From positions 62,001 to 126,000 of the forward strand of contig NZ_BSOW01000003.1 of assembly GCF_030160715.1 (NCBI RefSeq): a DNA stretch of 64,000 nt, written 5' to 3'. This document shows positions 52,261 to 59,945 of this stretch, in pieces (position 1 is the stretch's first letter; each line of letters opens with the position of its first letter). Source of the DNA: Bradyrhizobium iriomotense. Its GTDB lineage: Bacteria > Pseudomonadota > Alphaproteobacteria > Rhizobiales > Xanthobacteraceae. Position numbers and translations under genes: made by a program. Under the pieces are notes generated by a model. That model was not told the origin of the DNA. It worked only from the letters and a program-made list of their open reading frames with translations, and made no database searches.

Positions 52261-54051
52261 ATGGCGAAGATGCGAGCCGTCGATGCTGCCGTCCGCATTC
52301 TGGAGAAGGAAGGTATCTCGACCGCCTTCGGCGTTCCCGGGGCCGCGATCAATCCGCTTTACTCGGCGTTGAAGAAGCGCGGATCGATCCGCCACATCCT
52401 GGCTCGCCATGTCGAGGGTGCCTCCCACATGGCGGAGGGCTTTACGCGGGCGAAGGCCGGCAATATCGGCGTCTGCATCGGCACGTCCGGGCCAGCCGGC
52501 ACCGACATGATCACCGGGCTTTATTCGGCGATCGCCGATTCCATTCCGATCCTCTGCATCACCGGGCAGGCGCCGCGCGCGCGGCTCTACAAGGAGGACT
52601 TTCAGGCGGTCGATATCGAATCGATCGCAAAGCCCGTGACCAAATGGGCAGTCACCGTGCGCGAGCCCGCGCTGGTGCCGCGCGTGTTCAGCCAGGCCTT
52701 TCACGTGATGCGCTCGGGGCGCCCGGGGCCGGTGCTGATCGATATGCCGCTCGACGTGCAGCTCGCCGAGATCGAGTTCGACGACGAGACCTATGAACCG
52801 CTGCCGGTCTACAAACCGACCGCGACGCGCAAGCAGGTCGAGAAGGCGCTGGAGATGCTCAATGCCGCCGAGCGGCCGCTGATCGTGGCGGGTGGCGGTA
52901 TCATCAACGCCGATGCCTCCGACCTGCTCGTCGAATTCGCCGAGACCGTGAACGTGCCTGTTGTCCCGACGCTGATGGGGTGGGGCGCGATCCCCGACGA
53001 TCACGTTCTGATGGCAGGCATGGTCGGCTTGCAGACCAGCCATCGCTACGGCAATGCCACCATGCTCGAATCCGATTTCGTGCTTGGCATCGGCAATCGC
53101 TGGGCCAACCGGCACACCGGCTCGATCGAGACCTACACTAAGGGCCGCAAGTTCGTGCATGTCGACATCGAGCCGACGCAGATCGGGCGCGTGTTCAACC
53201 CCGATCTGGGCATCGTTTCGGATGCGAAGGCTGCGTTGGAATTGTTCGTCACCGTCGCCAGGGAGTGGCGCCGGTCAGGCAGGTTGCGCGAGCGCCAGGC
53301 GTGGCCCGCGGCCTGCCGCGATCGCAAGCGCTCGATGCTGCGCAAGAGCCATTTCGATAACGTGCCGATCAAGCCGCAGCGCGTCTATGAGGAGATGACC
53401 AGGGCGTTCGGACGCGACACCTGCTACGTCACCGTGATCGGCTTGTCGCAGATCGCCGGCGCGCAGTTTTTGGGCGTCTACAAGCCGCGCAACTGGATCA
53501 ATGCGGGGCAGGCGGGCCCGCTCGGCTGGACGCTGCCCGCAGCCCTCGGCGTGCGCGCGGCATGTCCGGATCGCGACATCGTTGCGCTTTCGGGCGACTA
53601 CGACTTCCAGTTCCTGATCGAGGAGCTCGCGGTCGGCGCGCAGTTCAATCTGCCCTACATCCACGTCGTCGTGAACAATTCCTATCTCGGCCTGATCCGC
53701 CAAGCGCAGCGCGGCTTCGACATGGACTATCACGTCCAGCTTTCCTTCGAGAACATCAATGCGCCCGAGCTCGGGGTCTACGGCGTCGACCACGTTGCGG
53801 TCGCCGAGGGCCTTGGCTGTAAGGCGATCCGCGTCACCGATCCCAAGGACGCGCAGGCCGCGTTCGCAACGGCGCGCGAGTTGATGGCGAAGCACCGCGT
53901 CCCCGTGGTGGTCGAGTTCATTCTCGAACGCGTCACCAACATCGCGATGGGCACCGAGATCGACAACATCGTCGAGTTCGAAGAAGTGCTCGATCTGCGG
54001 CTCGACGAGGTCGAGAGCACGCGCCCGGGCGTCTTGCAGCCGGCGGAATAG
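52261..54051 (+). CDS. gcl: Glyoxylate carboligase (tartronate-semialdehyde synthase)
   Basis: 596 residues, thiamine diphosphate- and FAD-dependent. It joins two glyoxylate molecules to tartronate semialdehyde and CO2. The defining mark is Val51 in [17 protein letters not shown], at the position of the catalytic Glu found in other ThDP enzymes. The ThDP motif is [20 protein letters not shown] ending [11 protein letters not shown]. Length equals E. coli Gcl within a few residues. The start has GAGGTCCGAT upstream. It is followed after 12 bp by hyi. Confidence 0.97.
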   Translation: MAKMRAVDAAVRILEKEGISTAFGVPGAAINPLYSALKKRGSIRHILARHVEGASHMAEGFTRAKAGNIGVCIGTSGPAGTDMITGLYSAIADSIPILCITGQAPRARLYKEDFQAVDIESIAKPVTKWAVTVREPALVPRVFSQAFHVMRSGRPGPVLIDMPLDVQLAEIEFDDETYEPLPVYKPTATRKQVEKALEMLNAAERPLIVAGGGIINADASDLLVEFAETVNVPVVPTLMGWGAIPDDHVLMAGMVGLQTSHRYGNATMLESDFVLGIGNRWANRHTGSIETYTKGRKFVHVDIEPTQIGRVFNPDLGIVSDAKAALELFVTVAREWRRSGRLRERQAWPAACRDRKRSMLRKSHFDNVPIKPQRVYEEMTRAFGRDTCYVTVIGLSQIAGAQFLGVYKPRNWINAGQAGPLGWTLPAALGVRAACPDRDIVALSGDYDFQFLIEELAVGAQFNLPYIHVVVNNSYLGLIRQAQRGFDMDYHVQLSFENINAPELGVYGVDHVAVAEGLGCKAIRVTDPKDAQAAFATARELMAKHRVPVVVEFILERVTNIAMGTEIDNIVEFEEVLDLRLDEVESTRPGVLQPAE

Positions 54052-54063
54052 GGAGAACAGATC

Positions 54064-54849
54064 GTGCCGAAATTTGCCGCCAACCTCACCATGCTCTTCA
54101 ACGAGATGCCGTTTGTCGACCGCTTTGCTGCGGCGAAGGCGGCAGGCTTTTCCGGGGTCGAATATCTCTTTCCCTATGATTTCGACAAGGCACTACTGCG
54201 CGAGCAGCTCGACAGCTATGGCCTCACTCAGGTGCTGCACAATCTCCCCGCCGGCAATTGGGCGGGCGGCGAGCGCGGTATCGCGATCCTACCCGATCGC
54301 GTCGCCGAATTCCGCGACGGCGTGTTCCGCGCCATCGACTATGCCAAGGCGCTTGATTGCGACCAGCTCAACTGCCTCGCCGGCATCGCACCGGCGGATG
54401 CCGATCCGCGCGAGCTGAACGAGACGCTGGTCGGAAACCTGCGCTTCGCTGCGGCCGCGCTGGCACGCGAGAACATCAAGCTGCTGGTCGAGCCGATCAA
54501 CACGCTCGACATTCCCGGCTTCTTCCTCAACGGCACCGAGCAGGCGGTGCAGCTCATCTCCGAGGTGCGGTCGAGCAATCTTTACGTGCAGTACGACATC
54601 TATCACATGCAGATCATGGAGGGCGATCTCGCCCGCACCATCGAGAAGCGTCTCGACCGCATTGCGCATATCCAGCTTGCGGACAATCCCGGCCGCCACG
54701 AGCCGGGCACGGGCGAGATCAACTACCCCTTCCTGTTCCGCCATCTCGACGCGATCGGCTATCGCGGCTGGATTGGCTGCGAATACAAGCCGCGCACCAC
54801 GACACTGGAAGGCCTGTCCTGGCACGCGGCTCAAACCTTCGAGACCTGA
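54064..54849 (+). CDS. hyi: Hydroxypyruvate isomerase
   Basis: 261 residues, TIM-barrel sugar isomerase type; interconverts hydroxypyruvate and tartronate semialdehyde. Marks: FAANLTMLFNEMPFVDRFAA, GVEYLFPYDFDKALLREQL, VEPINTLDIPGFFL and YDIYHMQIMEGDL, with the ending GCEYKPRTTTLEGLSW. The start codon is GTG after GGAGAACAGATC. It overlaps functionally with gcl and the next reductase in the glycerate pathway. Confidence 0.95.
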   Translation: MPKFAANLTMLFNEMPFVDRFAAAKAAGFSGVEYLFPYDFDKALLREQLDSYGLTQVLHNLPAGNWAGGERGIAILPDRVAEFRDGVFRAIDYAKALDCDQLNCLAGIAPADADPRELNETLVGNLRFAAAALARENIKLLVEPINTLDIPGFFLNGTEQAVQLISEVRSSNLYVQYDIYHMQIMEGDLARTIEKRLDRIAHIQLADNPGRHEPGTGEINYPFLFRHLDAIGYRGWIGCEYKPRTTTLEGLSWHAAQTFET

Positions 54850-54884
54850 GCGAGACCTGAGAATGTAGCCACGGCGATGCTGCG

Positions 54885-55022
54885 CTCCCTCTCCCGCTTG
54901 CGGGAGAGGGCTGGGGTGAGGGTGCCCCCGCGGTGGGATTGCTGAGGTGCACCGAGAAAATCCCCGAGCGGATAAAGCCCTCACCCGTCGCTTCGCGCCG
55001 ACCTCTCCCGCAAGCGGGAAAG
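54885..55022. repeat. Nested intergenic palindromic repeat
   Basis: Outer arms CTCTCCCGCTTGCGGGAGAG and CCTCTCCCGCAAGCGGGAAAGG surround GGGTGAGGG / CCCTCACCC inner arms. This is a large REP-like element commonly seen between genes in Bradyrhizobium and Rhodopseudomonas. It lies between hyi and glxR and could modulate their relative expression. Confidence 0.7.
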
Positions 55023-55079
55023 GTGCAGTGCGCTCGTGGATAGACTTAGCCAGAACTGTTGCAGAGGAAAAACGACACC

Positions 55080-55967
55080 ATGATCGACATCGGCTTCATC
55101 GGACTTGGCACCATGGGACGGCCGATGGCCGGCCATCTCCTGGCGGCGGGCCATCGGCTGTTCCTGCACGACGTCGCGCCGGTTGCGCCGGAGCTGATCG
55201 CGGCCGGCGGCGTCGACTGCAAATCGGCGAAGGAGGTTGCGGAGGAGGCGGATGCCGTCATCATCATGGTGCCGGATACGCCGCATGTGGAGGCCGTGCT
55301 GTTTGGCAAGGACGGCGTCGCGAGCGGCATCTCCAAGGGCAAGATTGTTGTCGACATGAGCTCGATCTCGCCGCTGGCGACGAAGGAGTTTGCCAAAAGG
55401 ATCGAGGCGCTCGGTGCCGATTATCTCGACGCACCGGTGTCGGGCGGCGAGGTCGGTGCCAAGGCGGCAAGCCTGACCATCATGATCGGCGGTCCGGAGC
55501 GCGCCTTCAACACCATGAAGGGCGTGTTCGACAAGATGGGCAAGAACGTCACCCGCGTCGGCGCCAATGGTGACGGCCAGACCACGAAGGTCGCGAACCA
55601 GATCATCGTCGCGTTGACGATCGAGGCGGTGAGCGAGGCCTTGCTGTTCGCCTCCAAGGCCGGCGCGGATCCCGCGCTGGTGCGGCAGGCGCTGATGGGC
55701 GGGTTTGCGTCGTCGCGGATCCTCGAAGTCCATGGCGAACGCATGGTGAAGCGCAATTTCGATCCGGGCTTCCGCATCGAGCTGCACCAGAAGGATCTCA
55801 ACCTCGCGCTCGAAGGCGCACGAGCGCTCGGCCTTTCGCTGCCGAGCACGGCGGTGGCGCAGCAATTGTTCTCGGCCTGCACTGCGCATGGCGGCAAGGC
55901 GTGGGATCATTCGGCGATGGTGCGCGCGCTCGAACTGATGGCGGGCCACGAGATCGCCGCAGCGTAA
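55080..55967 (+). CDS. glxR: Tartronate semialdehyde reductase (2-hydroxy-3-oxopropionate reductase)
   Basis: 295 residues of the beta-hydroxyacid dehydrogenase family; reduces tartronate semialdehyde to glycerate with NAD(P)H. The Rossmann start IGFIGLGTMGRPMAGHLLAA, the substrate loop DAPVSGGEVGAKAASLTIM, and the catalytic Lys in NGDGQTTKVANQIIVALTIE are all present. The start at 55080 follows AGAGGAAA. It ends the gcl-hyi-glxR cluster. The name garR would be equally suitable. Confidence 0.94.
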   Translation: MIDIGFIGLGTMGRPMAGHLLAAGHRLFLHDVAPVAPELIAAGGVDCKSAKEVAEEADAVIIMVPDTPHVEAVLFGKDGVASGISKGKIVVDMSSISPLATKEFAKRIEALGADYLDAPVSGGEVGAKAASLTIMIGGPERAFNTMKGVFDKMGKNVTRVGANGDGQTTKVANQIIVALTIEAVSEALLFASKAGADPALVRQALMGGFASSRILEVHGERMVKRNFDPGFRIELHQKDLNLALEGARALGLSLPSTAVAQQLFSACTAHGGKAWDHSAMVRALELMAGHEIAAA

Positions 55968-56082
55968 AACTGTTACGCAGTAACACTCTCTGGATGGATG
56001 TCGCTCCAGCCGTTCGGGAACCCGGAACTATCACCGGGCCCGACGGTTGACGGCGCAAGACCAAACAATCCGGAGAGAGGAC

Positions 56083-56469
56083 ATGAAGACCCGTCTTTTG
56101 ATTTCGTTGGCTGCCGCTTCGCTGCTGGCGTCGAGCGCAGCCTTTGCCCAATCGACCACAGCCGAGGGCGCCGCAAACGGCGCACGCGCGGGCGGCGAGG
56201 TCGGCGGCCCGGTCGGTGCGATGGTCGGCGGCACCGTGGGTGCAGCCGTCGGCGCAGGTCTCGAAATTCCGAACGCGGTGCTGGGTGGCATTCCGCGCGG
56301 CGAGCCATCAGTCGTGGTGCATGAGCGCGTCGTGGTCGGCGAGCCGCTGCCGCCCACCGTGGTGCTGCATCCGGTCCCGAACTATACCGAGTATCGCTAT
56401 GCGGTCGTCAACGACCGTCGCGTGATCGTCGAGCCGCGCACGCGCAAGGTCATCAGGATCATCGATTGA
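56083..56469 (+). CDS. DUF1236 exported protein
   Basis: 128 residues. A signal peptide (LLISLAAASLLASSAAFA, cleaved after AFAQS) leads to a Gly/Ala-rich repeat region (about 28-65) and a C-terminal DUF1236 domain (YTEYRYAVVNDRRVIVEP-RTRKVIRIID). These proteins are common in Bradyrhizobium, of unknown function and probably periplasmic or outer-membrane associated. The start follows GAGAGGAC. An efficient hairpin follows. Confidence 0.88.
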   Translation: MKTRLLISLAAASLLASSAAFAQSTTAEGAANGARAGGEVGGPVGAMVGGTVGAAVGAGLEIPNAVLGGIPRGEPSVVVHERVVVGEPLPPTVVLHPVPNYTEYRYAVVNDRRVIVEPRTRKVIRIID

Positions 56470-56487
56470 TCGTCGTGGATGGAGGTC

Positions 56488-56520
56488 GAGGCCCCGCGGA
56501 GGGGTTTGCCGCGGGGCCTC
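56488..56520. terminator. Bidirectional hairpin between convergent genes
   Basis: A 12-bp perfect stem (GAGGCCCCGCGG / CCGCGGGGCCTC) with a 9-base loop lies between the convergent DUF1236 and ThDP genes. No strong T-run follows on either side, so termination is inferred from stem strength and position. Confidence 0.65.
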
Positions 56521-56526
56521 GCGTGT

Positions 56527-57129
56527 TCAAAGCGGCTGCCGCACGCCGAGGCCCTGCATGAAGCGCTCGCGGATTTGCACGGGATCGCGGCGCGTGGTGC
56601 CGACGCCCGGCTTGTCGTCGATCCGCACCGCAATGAGGCTCGGCTCCGAGGCCGTCAGCGAAGCCTCGACCAGCCGCTCGAAATCCTCTTCATCCGCGGC
56701 CCAGGCGCTGTTTACGAGACCCGAGCCCGCCGCAATTGCCACGACATCGGCTACGCCGGCGGCCGGCGTCGGCTGCGCACCGGTGATCTGGTAGATGCCG
56801 TTGTCCATCACGATCACGGTGAGGTTCTTCGGCCTCAAGTTCGCGATCGTCGACAGCGCGCCAAGCTGCATCAACAGCGACCCGTCGCCTTCGAGCGCAA
56901 TGACGCGGCGGTCGGGCTGCGCCAGCGCGACCCCGAGCGCGATCGGGAAGGCGAGGCCCATGCTGCCGAGCATATAAAAATTCTGCGGGCGGTGGCCGGC
57001 GGCCCACAGGTCGAAATTGGTGTTGCCGATGCCGCCGATCACGGCTTCCTCGTTGTTGAGCTTCGCGATGAGGCGTGAGGTGACGTCGAAGCGGTTCATC
57101 ACCTTGGTATTGCCTTGGGTGCTGTTCAT
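56527..57129 (-). CDS. Split ThDP decarboxylase, ThDP-binding (beta) subunit
   Basis: 200 residues. It carries the ThDP pyrophosphate domain: NNEEAVIGGIGNTNFDLWAA, FYMLGSMGLAFPIALGVALA and LEGDGSLLMQLGALSTIANL through VIVMDNGIYQITG. The small size and partner gene match the sulfopyruvate/phosphonopyruvate decarboxylase type. The start at 57129 is chosen because it follows the partner stop by 8 bp; a longer frame across the partner is not real. With the glyoxylate genes nearby, hydroxypyruvate or another 3-substituted pyruvate is a possible substrate, but this is inference. Confidence 0.82.
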   Translation of the reverse strand: MNSTQGNTKVMNRFDVTSRLIAKLNNEEAVIGGIGNTNFDLWAAGHRPQNFYMLGSMGLAFPIALGVALAQPDRRVIALEGDGSLLMQLGALSTIANLRPKNLTVIVMDNGIYQITGAQPTPAAGVADVVAIAAGSGLVNSAWAADEEDFERLVEASLTASEPSLIAVRIDDKPGVGTTRRDPVQIRERFMQGLGVRQPL

Positions 57130-57137
57130 GGCCGATC

Positions 57138-57698
57138 TCACTTGTCGAAGACCTTGCCGCCGGTGAGCAGCGGGTTGAGGATCAGCGCCACCGGCGCCTG
57201 GGTGGTGACGGCCTGCTTGATCGAACGGTCGGCAATGAATTCGAGCTCGCCGAGCCGCGTAATGGTGTGGTGCTCGATCGCGAGCGAGTCCAGCACCGGG
57301 CGCATGGTGCGGCAGACCAGCGCCTGGCCGTAGTTGAACTCGCCGAGCGTGCCGCGCTCGGACACGAACATGATCAGCGGGATCTGATAGGGCACCGCGA
57401 GCGAGGCCAGCACATTGGCAAGAGTGGCAAAGCCCGAGGTCTGCATCAGCACCGCGCCCCGCCGTCCGCCCATCCAGGCGCCGGAGACGATGCCGACGGC
57501 TTCCTCCTCGCGTGCGGTCGCAAAGGTCGTGAAGAAGGGATCGGCGTGCAGGGCGTTGATCAGCGGCGTCAGAACGCGATCGGGCACGTAGGGCACCAGG
57601 CTGACCTCGTTCCGCTTCAGGGTCTGCAGCACGATGCCGTGCCAGCTTCGTTCGGTGGGAGACATCTGGGGCGGGGGCTGCTGCTCCACGATCGTCAT
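57138..57698 (-). CDS. Split ThDP decarboxylase, pyrimidine (alpha) subunit
   Basis: 186 residues forming the pyrimidine-binding domain of a split thiamine diphosphate enzyme. The activating Glu is in FATAREEEAVGIVSGAWMGG, followed by SGFATLANVLASLAVPYQIP and GEFNYGQALVCRTMRPVL. It resembles the alpha subunit of sulfopyruvate decarboxylase (ComD-like). It is the first gene of the pair, divergent from a 2-hydroxyacid dehydrogenase. The substrate is undetermined. Confidence 0.84.
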   Translation of the reverse strand: MTIVEQQPPPQMSPTERSWHGIVLQTLKRNEVSLVPYVPDRVLTPLINALHADPFFTTFATAREEEAVGIVSGAWMGGRRGAVLMQTSGFATLANVLASLAVPYQIPLIMFVSERGTLGEFNYGQALVCRTMRPVLDSLAIEHHTITRLGELEFIADRSIKQAVTTQAPVALILNPLLTGGKVFDK

Positions 57699-57955
57699 CT
57701 CGTCCTCCCTTCCGCGACACCTTTTTGGTCTATGCGCGGTGCCGCTTCATAGGCGTCTTGGTCCCGAACTTGACGTGGCGGGCGGGATTGTCAACATGTC
57801 AGAGCCGGCACGGTGGTCTGCGCTCTCCGCGCTGCCATGGCCGGCGCTGCCGTGTCATAAGCGACCATAACGAGACCAACGGGAGGACGGCCTGGAATGT
57901 GCGCAATGCGCGCCGCTCCTGGGACACCTCCTTGCGAGGAGCCGGAAACATTTCG

Positions 57956-59005
57956 ATGCCCGTCAACACCAAGCGCGTCTTCTACGTCAAATATCTCGCG
58001 CATCCGATCTATGTCGACGTGCTGAAGGCGCGGAGCGACGTCCGGCTCGATCGCATCGAGAATGAAAGCCCCGAAGATGTCTTTGCGCCGATCCTGGAGG
58101 CCGCGCACGTCTACCAGATCGGCGCGGCGCGGGACGAGCTCGCTCCGCACTTCCATGCCCAGGCCGAGCTGTTGAAGCGCGCGCCGAACCTGCTGATCGT
58201 CTCATCCAACGGCGCCGGTTTCGACCCGGTCGATGTCGAGGCCTGCACGGCGGCGGGCGTGCTTGTCGTCAATCAATCCGGCGGCAACGCCCATTCGGTT
58301 GCCGAGCACGCGCTGGCGATGATGCTCACGCTGTCGAAGCGCATCATCCAGTCGGACCGCCGTCTGCGGCGTGAGCGCGACGTCAACCGCAACGATCTCA
58401 TCGGCAACGAGGTCGGGGGCAAGACCGTCGGCATCGTCGGGCTCGGTAATGTCGGCCGCCGCGTCGCCGCGCTCTGCAACACCCTGCTGGGGATGAAGGT
58501 CCTGGCTTACGATCCGTACCTTTCGGCAGACGTGATGGCCGCGCGGGGCGGCGAGAAGGTCGAGCTCGACGAGCTCCTGCGCCGGTCCGACTTCGTCTCG
58601 ATCTCCTGTCCGCTGACCAGGGAGAGCCGTGGCATGATCGGCGTGCGCGAATTTTCGCTGATGCAGCCGCACGCCTATTTCGTCACCACCGCGCGCGGCT
58701 TCATCCATGACGAGGACGCGCTGCTCCAGGCCCTGCGCGACGAGCGCATCGCCGGCGCCGGCCTTGACGTCTGGTCCAAGGAGCCGCCGCCGCCGGAGCA
58801 TCCGCTCCTTCAGTTCGACAACGTGCTGGCGAGCCCGCACACCGCGGGCGTGACCCGGGAGGCCCGCCAGAACATGGGACGCATCGCCGCCGAGCAGGTG
58901 CTGGATGCGCTCGACGGCAAGCGGCCGCCGCGCATCATCAACCCCGAGGTCTGGCCGCATTACGCCGAGCGCTTCCGGAAGGCGTTTGGAGTCACGCCAG
59001 GATAG
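57956..59005 (+). CDS. D-isomer-specific 2-hydroxyacid dehydrogenase
   Basis: 349 residues. The NAD-binding domain contains GKTVGIVGLGNVGRRVAALC, the catalytic triad region TTARGFIHDEDALLQALRDE (Arg), AGAGLDVWSKEPPPPEHPLL (Glu) and ASPHTAGVTREARQNMGRIA (His). It belongs to the phosphoglycerate dehydrogenase-like branch and would reduce 2-keto acids such as glyoxylate or hydroxypyruvate. The start has GGAAACATTTCG upstream; a longer frame to 57725 is unsupported. The 257-bp gap to the ThDP genes holds both promoters. Confidence 0.9.
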   Translation: MPVNTKRVFYVKYLAHPIYVDVLKARSDVRLDRIENESPEDVFAPILEAAHVYQIGAARDELAPHFHAQAELLKRAPNLLIVSSNGAGFDPVDVEACTAAGVLVVNQSGGNAHSVAEHALAMMLTLSKRIIQSDRRLRRERDVNRNDLIGNEVGGKTVGIVGLGNVGRRVAALCNTLLGMKVLAYDPYLSADVMAARGGEKVELDELLRRSDFVSISCPLTRESRGMIGVREFSLMQPHAYFVTTARGFIHDEDALLQALRDERIAGAGLDVWSKEPPPPEHPLLQFDNVLASPHTAGVTREARQNMGRIAAEQVLDALDGKRPPRIINPEVWPHYAERFRKAFGVTPG

Positions 59006-59129
59006 GGCGCGGCGGCTGACGGATCGGGATGAGGCCGGGACGCGGCGCTCAGTTTGATCCCGCTCAAAATCTCCTTCCCTCCGTTGGGCTAAATGGGACT
59101 AGAGTGCTGCCGGGGCAGCAGGAGGTCCC

Positions 59130-59342
59130 ATGTCACGCTATGTCGTCAGGTTCATGAAGGACGTGCTCGGCGAGTACGGCCGGCAGAGTGAGGTCTGCCA
59201 GGGAACCCTGGAAATCGACGCTTCCTGTGAAAGCGAAGCGACCGAGCGGGCCAAGCTGAAATTCTGCAAGGACCAGGCGTTGCATCACTGGTCCCTGCAT
59301 GCGGATCGCATCCATGTGAAGGCGGCCGATTTTCCGTCCTGA
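59130..59342 (+). CDS. Small conserved-looking protein, 70 residues
   Basis: The frame follows a strong AGGAGGTCCC site. It encodes MSRYVVRFMKDVLGEYGRQS, EVCQGTLEIDASCESEATER, then AKLKFCKDQALHHWSLHADR, ending VKAADFPS. The alternating strand/helix pattern suggests a small ferredoxin-like fold. Three cysteines are present. No function recognised. Confidence 0.7.
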   Translation: MSRYVVRFMKDVLGEYGRQSEVCQGTLEIDASCESEATERAKLKFCKDQALHHWSLHADRIHVKAADFPS

Positions 59343-59360
59343 GGCGGGGGGCCGGCGCGT

Positions 59361-59939
59361 TCAGCGGCCGAGGATGGACGCGGGCGGCGGTGCGGTCGCG
59401 CCGGCGCCGAGCGATCGCTGCACCATGACGGTATCGGACCAGCGGCCGTGGCGGTAGGCGACCCCGCACAACAACCCGACCCGTGCAAAGCCGAATTTTT
59501 CGTGCAGCGCCAGCGATGGCGCATTGTCGGCGTCGATATAGCCGATCATCTGGCGGAAGCCGGCCGCCGCGCAAGCGTCGACCAACTCCTGAAGCAACAG
59601 GCGGCCGACACCGCGGCCGAGATGGTCGTGATGCACGTAGATCGAGTGCTTGGCGGTGTAGCGATAGGCCGGCCGCTTGCGAAACAGCACGGCATAGGCA
59701 TAGCCGATCACCTCGCCGCGCCAGGACGCGACCAGGTGGGGGAGGCGCGTCTGCCGCAGGTTCTTGCGCCGGTCGCGCAGATCGTCGGGCTCGGGCGCGC
59801 CGGTGCCCTCGACGTCCTTCGCCACGCCGTGGCGGACGTGATGGCGGTAGATCGCCAGCATCGCCTCGACATCGCTGTCGCGCGATGGCCGGACCAGGAC
59901 CGGCTCGTCATCCTCGCGCATGAGGCTTGTTCCGCTCAT
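59361..59939 (-). CDS. GNAT-family N-acetyltransferase (phosphinothricin acetyltransferase-like)
   Basis: 192 residues. Acetyl-CoA binding motif A is HSIYVHHDHLGRGVGRLLLQ with the Q/R-x-x-G-x-G/A pattern; motif B is IGYIDADNAPSLALHEKFGF. The protein resembles the PAT/YncA group that acetylates amines and amino acid analogues. It starts 6 bp after the decarboxylase stop, suggesting one operon and perhaps acetylation of the polyamine product. Confidence 0.88.
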   Translation of the reverse strand: MSGTSLMREDDEPVLVRPSRDSDVEAMLAIYRHHVRHGVAKDVEGTGAPEPDDLRDRRKNLRQTRLPHLVASWRGEVIGYAYAVLFRKRPAYRYTAKHSIYVHHDHLGRGVGRLLLQELVDACAAAGFRQMIGYIDADNAPSLALHEKFGFARVGLLCGVAYRHGRWSDTVMVQRSLGAGATAPPPASILGR

Positions 59940-59945
59940 CGATCG

